Source: Streptomyces wuyuanensis (lineage in GTDB: Bacteria > Actinomycetota > Actinomycetes > Streptomycetales > Streptomycetaceae). Taken from it: a DNA stretch of 64,000 nt. Shown piece after piece: positions 26,124 to 34,675 of this stretch; position 1 is the stretch's first letter, and each line of letters starts with the position of its first letter. A model generated the notes under the pieces. It worked only from the letters and a program-made list of their open reading frames with translations. It was not told the origin of the DNA and did no database searches. Location of the stretch: positions 62,001 to 126,000 of the forward strand of contig NZ_FNHI01000005.1 of the NCBI RefSeq assembly GCF_900103455.1. Direction: 5' to 3'. Position numbers and translations under genes: made by a program.

Positions 26124-28721
26124 GTGAAGGCCATTCGTCGATTCACCGTCCGCCCCGTCCTCCCCGAACCCCTCGCCCCGCTCAGCGAGCTGGCCCGCAA
26201 TCTGCGCTGGTCGTGGCATGCCCCGACACGGGAGCTGTTCCGCAGCGCCGATCCCGCCGGCTGGCGGGCGGCCGGCGGCGACCCGGTACGGCTGCTCGGA
26301 TCGGTGACCGCGGGCCGGCTCGCCGAACTCGCCACCGACCCGGAGTTCCTGTTCCGCGTCTCGGAGACCGCCCGCGATCTGGACGGGTATCTGCGCGGAC
26401 GGCGCTGGTACCAGGAGCAGTCCGCCGACGGGGCGCCGCTGCCCGCCGCCGTCGCGTACTTCTCGCCGGAGTTCGGCATCACCGCCGCGCTGCCGCAGTA
26501 CTCGGGCGGGCTGGGCATACTCGCCGGCGACCATCTGAAGGCCGCCAGCGACCTGGGAGTCCCGCTGATCGGCGTCGGACTGCTCTACCGGCACGGCTAC
26601 TTCCGCCAGTCGCTCTCCCGCGACGGCTGGCAGCAGGAGCACTATCCCGTCCTCGACCCCGACGAGCTTCCGCTGACCCTGCTCCGCGAGCCCGGCGGCA
26701 GCCCCGCGCAGGTCTCCCTCGACCTGCCGGGCGGCCGCTCGCTGCGGGCCCGCGTCTGGCAGGCGCAGGTCGGCCGCGTACCGCTGCTGCTGCTGGACTC
26801 GGACGTGGAGGAGAACGCACCGGGGGAGCGCGACGTCACCGACCGGCTGTACGGCGGAGGCAGCGAGCACCGGCTGCTCCAGGAGGTGCTCCTCGGCATC
26901 GGCGGAGTCCGCGCGGTCCGCGTGTACTGCCGGCTCACCGGCCATCCGGAGCCCGAGGTCTTCCACACGAACGAGGGACACGCCGGCTTCCAGGGGCTGG
27001 AACGGATCCGGGAACTCCTGCCGTACGGTCTCGACTTCGACGCCGCGCTGGAGGCCGTCAGGGCCGGGACCGTGTTCACGACGCACACCCCCGTCGCGGC
27101 CGGTATCGACCGGTTCGACCGCGAGCTGGTCGCCCGTCACTTCGGCGAGGGCGGCGAGCTGTCCGGGGTCGACGCGGGACGGGTGCTGCGGCTGGGCGTG
27201 GAGAGCTACCCCGGCGGTGACCCCGACGTCTTCAACATGGCCGTCATGGGGCTGCGCCTCGCCCAGCGCGCCAACGGCGTCTCCACGCTGCACGGCGCCG
27301 TGAGCCGCGAGATGTTCCGCGGTCTGTGGCCGGGTTTCGACACGGCGGAGGTCCCGATCACCTCGGTGACCAACGGGGTGCACGCACCGACCTGGGTGGC
27401 CCCCGAGGTGCTCGCCCTCGGCGACGACGTCGCGGCGGCCCCGGACGCCGACCTCTGGGAGCTGCGCCGCGCGCTGCGCGAGCAGTTGGTGCACGAGGTG
27501 CGGGAGCGGCTGTACGCCTCCTGGCGGCAGCGCGGCGCGGGGACGGCGGAGCTGGGCTGGATCGACGGGGTGCTGGACCCGGACGTGCTGACCATCGGTT
27601 TCGCCCGCCGCGTCCCCGCCTACAAGCGGCTCACCCTGATGCTGCGCGACCGGGAACGCCTGACGGAACTGCTGCTGCACCCGCGGCGGCCGGTGCAGAT
27701 CGTCGTCGCCGGCAAGGCGCACCCCGCCGACGACGGCGGGAAGCGGCTGGTCCAGGAACTGGTGCGGTTCGCGGACGACCCGCGGGTCCGGCACCGGATC
27801 GTCTTCCTGCCCGACTACGGCATGGCGATGGCGCGCAAGGTCCTGCCGGGCTGCGACGTCTGGCTGAACAATCCGCTCCGGCCGCTGGAGGCCTGCGGCA
27901 CCAGCGGGATGAAGGCCGCGCTCAACGGGGGCCTCAACCTGTCGGTGCTCGACGGCTGGTGGGACGAGTGGTACGAGCCGGACTTCGGATGGGCCGTGCC
28001 CACGGCCGACGGCACCGCCGCGCACGACCAGGACCGCCGCGACGACCTGGAGGCCGCCGCGCTCTACGGGCTGGTCGAGGAGCGCATCGCGCCGCTCTTC
28101 TACGACCGGGGCGCGGACGGGATCCCCGCACGCTGGACCGAGATGGTCCGGCGCACGCTCACCGCGCTGGGCCCGAAGGTGCTGGCGGACCGGATGGTGC
28201 GCGAGTACGTGGACCGGCTCTACGCCCCGGCCGCCCGAGCCCACCGGGTGCTCGCCCTGGAGCCCGGCGCGGCCGGTGAACTGGCCGCCTGGAAGGCCCG
28301 GGTGCGCGGCGCCTGGCCCGGTGTCTCGGTCGGTCATGTCGAGGCGGGGGCGGAACCGGGCGCGGCGGGCGCGGACCTGGGCGCGGCGGAGCTGGGCTCG
28401 ACGCTGGCCCTGCGCGTCTGCGTCACCCTCGGCGCACTGCGGCCCGAGGACGTGGAGGTGCAGGCCGTCGCGGGCCGGGTCGACTCGGACGACGCGATCG
28501 CCGATGCCCAGACCTTCCCGCTGAAGCCGGCCGTCGGTGGCCCCGACACGTCCAGCCGGTGGATCTACGAGGGCCCCCTCGCCCTCGACCGCACCGGCCC
28601 GTTCGGCTACACGGTCCGGGTGCTGCCCGCGCACCCGCTGCTGCCGCACGGTGCGGATCCCGGTCTGGTGGCGTGGCCGACCGAGGTGACGGGCGAGGGG
28701 GCGGGGGTGCTGATGCGCTGA
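26124..28721 (+). CDS. glgP: Alpha-glucan phosphorylase
   Basis: An 865-residue GT35 enzyme that releases glucose 1-phosphate from alpha-glucan. The start is GTG 26124 (MKAIRRFTVRPVLPEPLAPLSE) with AAGGTGGG upstream; a GTG at 26115 would add three residues. The first 110 residues are the domain typical of the actinobacterial 'alpha-glucan family phosphorylase' (NLRWSWHAPTRELF). The PLP-binding region is visible as EACGTSGMKAALNGGLNLSVLDGWWDEWY. It has its own 237-bp upstream region and ends before a strong bidirectional terminator. In S. coelicolor it lies next to glgE (recalled); here the five-gene cassette separates them. Confidence 0.95.
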   Translation: MKAIRRFTVRPVLPEPLAPLSELARNLRWSWHAPTRELFRSADPAGWRAAGGDPVRLLGSVTAGRLAELATDPEFLFRVSETARDLDGYLRGRRWYQEQSADGAPLPAAVAYFSPEFGITAALPQYSGGLGILAGDHLKAASDLGVPLIGVGLLYRHGYFRQSLSRDGWQQEHYPVLDPDELPLTLLREPGGSPAQVSLDLPGGRSLRARVWQAQVGRVPLLLLDSDVEENAPGERDVTDRLYGGGSEHRLLQEVLLGIGGVRAVRVYCRLTGHPEPEVFHTNEGHAGFQGLERIRELLPYGLDFDAALEAVRAGTVFTTHTPVAAGIDRFDRELVARHFGEGGELSGVDAGRVLRLGVESYPGGDPDVFNMAVMGLRLAQRANGVSTLHGAVSREMFRGLWPGFDTAEVPITSVTNGVHAPTWVAPEVLALGDDVAAAPDADLWELRRALREQLVHEVRERLYASWRQRGAGTAELGWIDGVLDPDVLTIGFARRVPAYKRLTLMLRDRERLTELLLHPRRPVQIVVAGKAHPADDGGKRLVQELVRFADDPRVRHRIVFLPDYGMAMARKVLPGCDVWLNNPLRPLEACGTSGMKAALNGGLNLSVLDGWWDEWYEPDFGWAVPTADGTAAHDQDRRDDLEAAALYGLVEERIAPLFYDRGADGIPARWTEMVRRTLTALGPKVLADRMVREYVDRLYAPAARAHRVLALEPGAAGELAAWKARVRGAWPGVSVGHVEAGAEPGAAGADLGAAELGSTLALRVCVTLGALRPEDVEVQAVAGRVDSDDAIADAQTFPLKPAVGGPDTSSRWIYEGPLALDRTGPFGYTVRVLPAHPLLPHGADPGLVAWPTEVTGEGAGVLMR

Positions 28722-28801
28722 ACTCCCGGCAGTCGGGCGGGGTTTCGTCCCCGGTGGCCGCCCGCGGCCGGTTGTGCCCGGTCGTGCGGCCACCGTACGC
28801 G

Positions 28802-28839
28802 GGACCGCCCGGGGGAGCGGGAGCTCCCCCGGGCGGTCC
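28802..28839. terminator. Bidirectional hairpin terminator between glgP and the M4 peptidase
   Basis: Perfect 17-bp arms (GGACCGCCCGGGGGAGC and its reverse complement) with a GGGA loop, lying in the gap between two convergent genes. There is no U-run, as is normal in Streptomyces. Confidence 0.85.
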
Positions 28840-28877
28840 GGGCGGTGACGACCACGGGCCCGGCGGGCCCGCGGTGC

Positions 28878-30908
28878 CTACGGGAACGTCAGCTTGAAGT
28901 TGCTGATGTGACCGGTGTCGTAGCGGGCGACGTCCTGGACCCGCAGGTTCCAGGTGCCGTTGGCCACCTCGCTGGAGGCGTTCACGGTGTACGTGGCGAT
29001 GACGTTGTCGGCGGAGTCGCTGCCGCTCGAGTTCTTCAGGCGGTAGGCCGTGCCGTCCGGGGCCACCAGGTCGATGACCAGGTCACCGCGCCAGGTGTGC
29101 TTGATGTCCACGTCGACCTTGAGGTTCGACGGGGCGTTGCCGGCGATGCCGGTGACCGCGACGGGGGAGTTGACGGTGCCGAGGTCCGGGATGTTCACGT
29201 CGCCGGTGTTCTCGAAGACCTTGCCGGGGCCGGGCTCGCCGCCGCCGGGCCGGGAGCCGACGTTGATGCCGGCCCAGGCGTCGGTCACGGCCTTGACCTC
29301 GGCGCTGTTCGCGCCGTACAGCTCCGTCGCGACCGCGAGCGTACCCGTACGGGCGCCCGCGTAGTTGGTCGTCGAGTTGAACTTCGTGGTCAGTGCCTTG
29401 AACCAGATCAGCGACGCCTTGTCGCGGCCGATGCCGGTGACCGGGAGGCCGTCCGAGGTCGGCGAGTCGTAGTTCACGCCGTTGATGGTCTTCGCGCCGC
29501 TGCCCTCGGAGAGCAGGTAGTACCAGTGGTTCGCCGGGCCGGACGAGTAGTGCACGTCGATGCCGCCGATGCCCGAGTACCAGGCGTCCTTGGACGCGCC
29601 GTCCTTGCTCGGCTTGTCCATGTAGCGCAGCGGGGTGCCGTCGCCGTTGATGTCGATCTTCTCGCCGACGAGGTAGTCGCCCTTGTCCTGGGCGTTGTTG
29701 GCGTGGAACTCGACGGCGGCGGCGAAGATGTCGGACGTCGCCTCGTTGAGGCCGCCGGACTCGCCGCTGTAGACGAGCTTGGCGGTGTTGGAGGTGACGC
29801 CGTGCGTCATCTCGTGCGCGGCGACGTCGATCGACGTCAGCGGCTTGGCGTTGCCGGCGCCGTCGCCGTACGTCATGCAGAAGCAGCTGTCCTGCCAGAA
29901 CGCGTTGATGTAGTTGTTGCCGTAGTGGACCCGGGAGTACGCGCCGACGCCGTCGCCCCTGATGCCCGAGCGGCCGTGCACGTTCTTGTAGTAGTCCCAG
30001 GTCAGCGCCGCGCCGTAGTGCGCGTCGGCGCCGGCGGTCTCGGCGTTCTGCGGCGTGCCGTCGCCCCATGTGTCGTCGGGTCCGGAGAAGAGGGTGCCGG
30101 AGCCGGACGTGCCGCGGTTGAGGTTGTTGGTCTTGTGGTTGCCGCGGGTGGTGTCCGTCAGGGTGTACGACGGCGCGGTGCCCAGCGTCACCTGGCCGCT
30201 GTACATCGTGTTGCCCGTGCCCTCGTGGACCGCCTGCCACTCGTACAGCTTCTCGCCGGTGGCGGCGTCGGTGACGACGTGCAGCTCGTTGGGCGTGCCG
30301 TCGTGCTGGAGACCGCCGACGACGGTCTCGTACGCGAGCGTCGGCTTGCCCTCGGCCATCCAGACCACCTTGCGCGGGGCGCGGTCGGCGGCGGTGTCCT
30401 TCGAACCCTCGGAGCGTGCGGCGGCCACCGCCTGCCGCTCGGCGGCGGCCGGGGCGATGTCGGCGCTGGTGTCGATGTTCTTCAGCGCGGCCGTCGACGC
30501 CTTGCTGACGGACTCGGTCCGTCCGGCCTTCGTCTCGGCGACGACCAGGTCGCCACCGAGCACGGGCAGGCCCGCGTAGGTGCGCTCGTAGCGGGTGTGC
30601 GTGGTGCCGTCCCGGTCCTGGACGACATCGCGCACGACGAGCTTCTCCTGGGCGCCGAGGCCGAGTTCGGCCGCGGTCGCCGCCTTGGTGGCGTTGGCCT
30701 CGCGGAGCAGCTCCGCCCGCTGGGCGGGGGAGAGCTGCGCGGGCAGCGCGCCGGGGTCGGCCCCGGAGGCGGACTGCTGCTTGGGGGCGATCGGTGCGGC
30801 GTCGGGGGCCGCGGCGGCGGAGCCGGACTGGACTCCGACGGCCAGGAGGGCTGCGACTGCGAGCAGAGCGCCGGTCGCGGACGCGCGACGGCTGGGCGTG
30901 GGTCTCAC
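28878..30908 (-). CDS. Secreted M4-family (thermolysin-like) metallopeptidase with P/Homo B domain
   Basis: A 676-residue protein from GTG 30908 with AGAAGGAG upstream; this start gives a clean signal peptide (VRPTPSRRASATG, then a hydrophobic LLAVAALLAVGVQ core and AAAA). After the signal come FTP and PepSY propeptide domains (to about residue 220), the M4 catalytic domain with zinc motif HEMTH (365-369) and the third ligand region GGLNEATSD, and a C-terminal P/Homo B (convertase) domain of about 115 residues. It is secreted as a zymogen and self-processed. The gene is monocistronic and read by its own promoter upstream. The P-domain extension is common in Streptomyces M4 enzymes. Confidence 0.95.
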   Translation of the reverse strand: MRPTPSRRASATGALLAVAALLAVGVQSGSAAAAPDAAPIAPKQQSASGADPGALPAQLSPAQRAELLREANATKAATAAELGLGAQEKLVVRDVVQDRDGTTHTRYERTYAGLPVLGGDLVVAETKAGRTESVSKASTAALKNIDTSADIAPAAAERQAVAAARSEGSKDTAADRAPRKVVWMAEGKPTLAYETVVGGLQHDGTPNELHVVTDAATGEKLYEWQAVHEGTGNTMYSGQVTLGTAPSYTLTDTTRGNHKTNNLNRGTSGSGTLFSGPDDTWGDGTPQNAETAGADAHYGAALTWDYYKNVHGRSGIRGDGVGAYSRVHYGNNYINAFWQDSCFCMTYGDGAGNAKPLTSIDVAAHEMTHGVTSNTAKLVYSGESGGLNEATSDIFAAAVEFHANNAQDKGDYLVGEKIDINGDGTPLRYMDKPSKDGASKDAWYSGIGGIDVHYSSGPANHWYYLLSEGSGAKTINGVNYDSPTSDGLPVTGIGRDKASLIWFKALTTKFNSTTNYAGARTGTLAVATELYGANSAEVKAVTDAWAGINVGSRPGGGEPGPGKVFENTGDVNIPDLGTVNSPVAVTGIAGNAPSNLKVDVDIKHTWRGDLVIDLVAPDGTAYRLKNSSGSDSADNVIATYTVNASSEVANGTWNLRVQDVARYDTGHISNFKLTFP

Positions 30909-31470
30909 GCGAACTCCTTCTGCGAGGGGGGTCGAAGACGGCTGGGTGGGCCGCCCGGCAGAGCTGAGGAGCATGTAGTGCGTGGATCGGTGGAAGAGTC
31001 GCAGGAGTGGACGGCTCCTGTCAGGAGCGCGTCAAGAGAATGGCCGGATTGCGTTCGTTGAGTGAAATGCCGTGTTCGTTAAGCGGACGTTTCGCCGGGC
31101 GTTCCGCCTGCGTCGTCCGGCGGCCGTGCCAGGCGGAATGCGACGGCACGGCGGGGATGCGGACTGAAGACATCCGGTTCGGGGACGGCGGAGGGCAGAG
31201 GGTACGCGCCACCCGTAGCGCGGACGCCCGGGCATGGCTCGTTCCCTACCGTGCGGCCGCCGCGCGGCGATCCGGGGCCCGTCCGCGCCGGCAACCGGTA
31301 CGACTGCCTCCGGCCGTGCCCGGGCCCCGAGGTCGGGGCGTGAACCGTTCGGGGATTGTCTGAAAAGGCGTCAGCTGAACGGCCGAGCGGGAGGCGGCGA
31401 GGGGGAGCCGCCGGTCGGCGGGCCCGAGCGCCAGGGGGCGGAGGGTGCTCCGCCCCGGCCGTCCGGGAGG
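30909..31470. promoter_or_regulatory. M4 peptidase upstream region with hyphenated palindrome
   Basis: A 562-bp gene-free stretch ahead of the peptidase. On the minus strand TTGACG (31035-31030) may be a -35 box. Directly downstream is a perfect palindrome GCTCCTG-T-CAGGAGC (31014-31028), in the place expected for an operator between the -35 box and the start of transcription. A second sequence, AACGAAC, is repeated twice 23 bp apart further upstream (about 31055-31085). Nothing else recognisable was seen up to 31470. Confidence 0.4.
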
Positions 31471-32196
31471 TCAGTCGGCACTCCGGGGGTCGAGCCACAG
31501 CGCCTCGGCGAGCGCGCACAGTTCACCGTCCGCCGTGGCCACCGCCACGCCCATCGTGTGCTTGCGCCCGGACTCGGACAGCAGCCAGGCGTAGGAGACG
31601 TACGGTTCGCCCGTGCGCACTGGACGCAGCAGGCTGCCGGTGAGGGATGCCGTGACGGCGCCGGCCCGCTGGGTCCCGAGCGTCCGGCCCGCCCAGTTGC
31701 CCGGGCAGTCCAGGGCGCCCCACACCAACTCGGGCGGGAGCAGGCCGTCCGGACCGGCGAGCGCGGGCGAGGGGACCCATCCCGCGGCGACGAGCGCACG
31801 GCCCGGCACCGGCCCGCAGTGCAGACGCAGCCCGCGCTCCGGCGTACGGTCCATCCCGCAGCCGAAGCAGTCGACCAGTCCCGACGGCGGGGCCGCCCGC
31901 ACGGCGTCGGCCGCGGCCGAGGACTCGTCCCAGCCGGGCGCGGCAGGTGCGTCGAGCAGCAGTTCGGCGGGCCGTGCCGTGGCCAGCGGCCGCTCCCGTT
32001 CGCCCAGTTCGGCACCGCCGTCCGCGGTCCCGGCCATACGCACGGGGACGCCCGGTGGCACCGGTCCGCGGAAGTCCACCCGAACCGTCCCGGCTCCGGT
32101 GTGCTCCGCGAGCACGCCCGCCACATAGCCGCCGAAGGCCACCCCGGGATACCCCGTGTACAGCGGCGGCACCACGATCGTGTCACCCGTCGTCAT
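31471..32196 (-). CDS. Hotdog-fold thioesterase family protein
   Basis: A 241-residue protein from ATG 32196. The N-terminal half has the hotdog fold pattern PPLYTGYPGVAFGGYVAGVLAEHTG, and the C-terminal half a second similar pattern (NWAGRTLGTQRAGAVTASLTG...VSYAWLLSESGRKHTMGVAVAT), so it may be a fused double hotdog. A DCFGCG cysteine motif in the middle is characteristic of this actinobacterial group. Hotdog proteins hydrolyse acyl-CoA or acyl-carrier thioesters; the substrate here is not known. It is monocistronic, with a 480-bp gap upstream. Confidence 0.7.
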   Translation of the reverse strand: MTTGDTIVVPPLYTGYPGVAFGGYVAGVLAEHTGAGTVRVDFRGPVPPGVPVRMAGTADGGAELGERERPLATARPAELLLDAPAAPGWDESSAAADAVRAAPPSGLVDCFGCGMDRTPERGLRLHCGPVPGRALVAAGWVPSPALAGPDGLLPPELVWGALDCPGNWAGRTLGTQRAGAVTASLTGSLLRPVRTGEPYVSYAWLLSESGRKHTMGVAVATADGELCALAEALWLDPRSAD

Positions 32197-32677
32197 GATG
32201 CCAGTCCACCACACGGCTCGGCGCGGACGACCGGGAGGCCCCGGCGGACCAGGGCTCCGGGGCCCGGTGGACGGCATAGGCCGGGCACCGGCGGACCGCC
32301 GTCCGGGAGCCGGCGCGCGAGACGCGATCGCTCCACCCCTCGGCGAACCGGCTGCGCGCCCGCTTCGACGGTGCCCTTCCGGGCAGGGTGAGGGGTGCGC
32401 CCGGCCGTCGCCTCCGCGGTCGGGGCGCGGCGGCCGGCAGTGCCCGGTCACCCCGGGCGCGAAGCGGTGTCCCGCGTCCTCCACCCGTACGTCCGGCCCC
32501 GCGGTGCGGGCGGAGTCCGCCGAACAGGCCATCGCGTCCCGCGGGGCAGCCCGGCCGGACCGGTGGCCGGAGGTTGCCGTCACCGCACCCGCGGTCGCGG
32601 GTCCTCCGCCCGACCTGCGGCCGGGGCTGCTCCGGCGGACCGGACGGGAGCCGCCCGTCCGGTCGGCGGCCCCGGCG
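32197..32677. other. Gene-free gap between thioesterase and ABC exporter, with terminator hairpin
   Basis: No coding frame in this 481-bp stretch looks real on either strand; it is uniformly GC-rich. At its right end GACCGGACGGG (32638-32648) pairs with CCCGTCCGGTC (32654-32664), a hairpin 14 bp after the stop of the minus-strand exporter gene and its probable terminator. Confidence 0.6.
32638..32664 (-). terminator. Hairpin terminator of the ABC exporter pair
   Basis: Perfect 11-bp arms with a five-base loop, read on the minus strand just after the second exporter gene. Confidence 0.65.
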
Positions 32678-34675
32678 TCAGACCAGGCTCTCGCGCCAGG
32701 CCCGGTGCAGCCCCGCGAAGCGGCCCGTGCCGTCGATGAGGGCGGCCGGCGTGCCGTCCTCGACGATCCGGCCGTGTTCCATCACCAGGACCCGGTCGGC
32801 GATCTCCACCGTCGACAGGCGGTGGGCGATGACGATCGCCGTACGCCCGCGCAGCACCGTGTCCATGGCCCGCTGCACCGCACGCTCACCGGGGATGTCC
32901 AGCGAGCTGGTCGCCTCGTCGAGGATCAGCACCGCAGGGTCGGCCAGCAGCGCGCGGGCGAAGGCGACGAGCTGGCGCTGGCCCGCCGAGATCCGGCCAC
33001 CGCGCTTGCGCACGTCCGTGTCGTAGCCCTCCGGCAGACCGCTGATGAAGTCGTGCGCACCGATGGCCTTCGCGGCGCGCTCGATCTCCTCACGCGTCGC
33101 GTCCGGCCGGCCGATGGCGATGTTCTCCGCGACCGTGCCGGAGAACAGGAACGCCTCCTGGGTCACCATCACCACCCCGCGCCGCAGTTCGGGCACCGGC
33201 AGATCGCGCAGGTCGGTCCCGTCGAGCAGGACCCGCCCCTCCGTCGGGTCGTAGAACCGGGCCAGCAGCTTCGCGAGCGTGGACTTGCCCGCTCCGGTCG
33301 AGCCGACGACGGCCACCGTCTGGCCTGCGGGGATCGTCAGGTCGAAGCGCGGAAGGACCTCGCCGCCCGTGCGGTAGGCGAAGCGGACCTCCTCGAAGAC
33401 CACCTCCCGGCCGGGACCCGAGGCACCGGAGCGCTCCGGCAGCCCCACGGGACGTGCGGGTTCCGGCACGGAGGGCGTCTGGGCGAGCAGCCCCGCGATC
33501 TTCTGCAGCGACGCGGCCGCCGACTCGTACGAGTTGAGGAACATGCCGAGCCGGTCGATCGGGTCGTACAGCCGCCGCAGGTAGAGCACAGCGGCCGCCA
33601 GCACACCGAGGGCCAGCGTCCCCTCCGTCACCCGGTAAGCGCCCCACAGCACGATTCCCGCCACCGCGGTGTTGGCCACGAGCCGGGACCCCACGACATA
33701 GCGGGCCATCTCCAGCAGAGAGTCCCCGTTGCTGCGGGCGTGCCGGTCGTTCAGGGCGCCGAAGCGCTCGTCGTTCGCCCGCTCCCGGCGGAAGGCGCGT
33801 ACCGGCCGGATGCCGTTCATCGTCTCCGCGAACTTCACGATGACGGAGGCGATCGCGGTGGACCGCTCGGCGAACACCACCGCGGCGCGCCGCCGGTAGA
33901 GCCGTACGAGCAGGTACAGCGGGACGAAGCTGAGCACGGCGAGACCACCGATGCCGAGGTCCAGCCAGAGCAGCATCGCCGAGATGTAGACGAACGACAG
34001 GACCACCGCGAGGAGCTCCTGGAGTCCCTCGCTGAGGAGTTCCCGCAGCGACTCGACGTCGGTGGTGGAGCGGGAGATCAGCCGGCCCGAGGTGTAGCGC
34101 TCGTGGAAGTCCAGACTCAGCGACTGGGCATGCCGGAAGATCCGGCCCCGCAGATCGAGCAGGGCCGCCTGGTTGACCTGGGCCGACGCGCGGATGAAGG
34201 CGTACTGGAACGCGCCGGACCCGAGCGCGCACACGGCGTACCCGGCGCCGACCACGACCAGCGGCCCGTGGTCGCCGTCACGCAGCGCGGGCACGCCGCT
34301 GTCGATGGCGAACGCGACGAGCAGCGGGCCGGCCTGTGCCGCGGCCTGCTGAAGGAGCAGCAGCACCGCGGCGACGACGACCCGTGCCCGCAGAGGCGCC
34401 AGCAGTGAACGCAGCAGGGCGCCGGTGGCACCGTCGGGCGCGGGCAGGGCGTCCCGGTCGAAGGGATCGCCGCCCGCGTCCGTGCCCTTCGGCTCCGCGC
34501 CCGACGGCGCGGGCCCGTCCGGGTCCGCGCCCCGGGAGTCCGTGCCGCCGGTATCCCTGCCTCCGGGGCCCGTGCCTTCCGCGTCCGGTCCCGGCGCCCC
34601 GGGGCCGCCGGGGACGGCGCCGGACGTGGCGTCCCCGGCGTCGGGCTGTGGCGTCGTGGCCGTCGATGACGTCAT
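32678..34675 (-). CDS. Heterodimeric ABC exporter, subunit B (membrane domain plus ATPase)
   Basis: A 665-residue protein of the type-IV ABC exporter class. Residues 1-85 are a low-complexity Gly/Pro/Ala/Asp tail not found in most relatives. About residues 85-370 hold six membrane helices. The nucleotide-binding domain has Walker A STGAGKST, a Q-loop VTQEAFLF, Walker B AVLILDEATSSLD with the catalytic Glu, and the switch IVIAHRLST. The signature is ISAGQ rather than LSGGQ. The start overlaps the stop of the partner gene as ATGA, so the two subunits are made in step. Substrate unknown; multidrug or lipid export is likely for this class. Confidence 0.88.
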   Translation of the reverse strand: MTSSTATTPQPDAGDATSGAVPGGPGAPGPDAEGTGPGGRDTGGTDSRGADPDGPAPSGAEPKGTDAGGDPFDRDALPAPDGATGALLRSLLAPLRARVVVAAVLLLLQQAAAQAGPLLVAFAIDSGVPALRDGDHGPLVVVGAGYAVCALGSGAFQYAFIRASAQVNQAALLDLRGRIFRHAQSLSLDFHERYTSGRLISRSTTDVESLRELLSEGLQELLAVVLSFVYISAMLLWLDLGIGGLAVLSFVPLYLLVRLYRRRAAVVFAERSTAIASVIVKFAETMNGIRPVRAFRRERANDERFGALNDRHARSNGDSLLEMARYVVGSRLVANTAVAGIVLWGAYRVTEGTLALGVLAAAVLYLRRLYDPIDRLGMFLNSYESAAASLQKIAGLLAQTPSVPEPARPVGLPERSGASGPGREVVFEEVRFAYRTGGEVLPRFDLTIPAGQTVAVVGSTGAGKSTLAKLLARFYDPTEGRVLLDGTDLRDLPVPELRRGVVMVTQEAFLFSGTVAENIAIGRPDATREEIERAAKAIGAHDFISGLPEGYDTDVRKRGGRISAGQRQLVAFARALLADPAVLILDEATSSLDIPGERAVQRAMDTVLRGRTAIVIAHRLSTVEIADRVLVMEHGRIVEDGTPAALIDGTGRFAGLHRAWRESLV

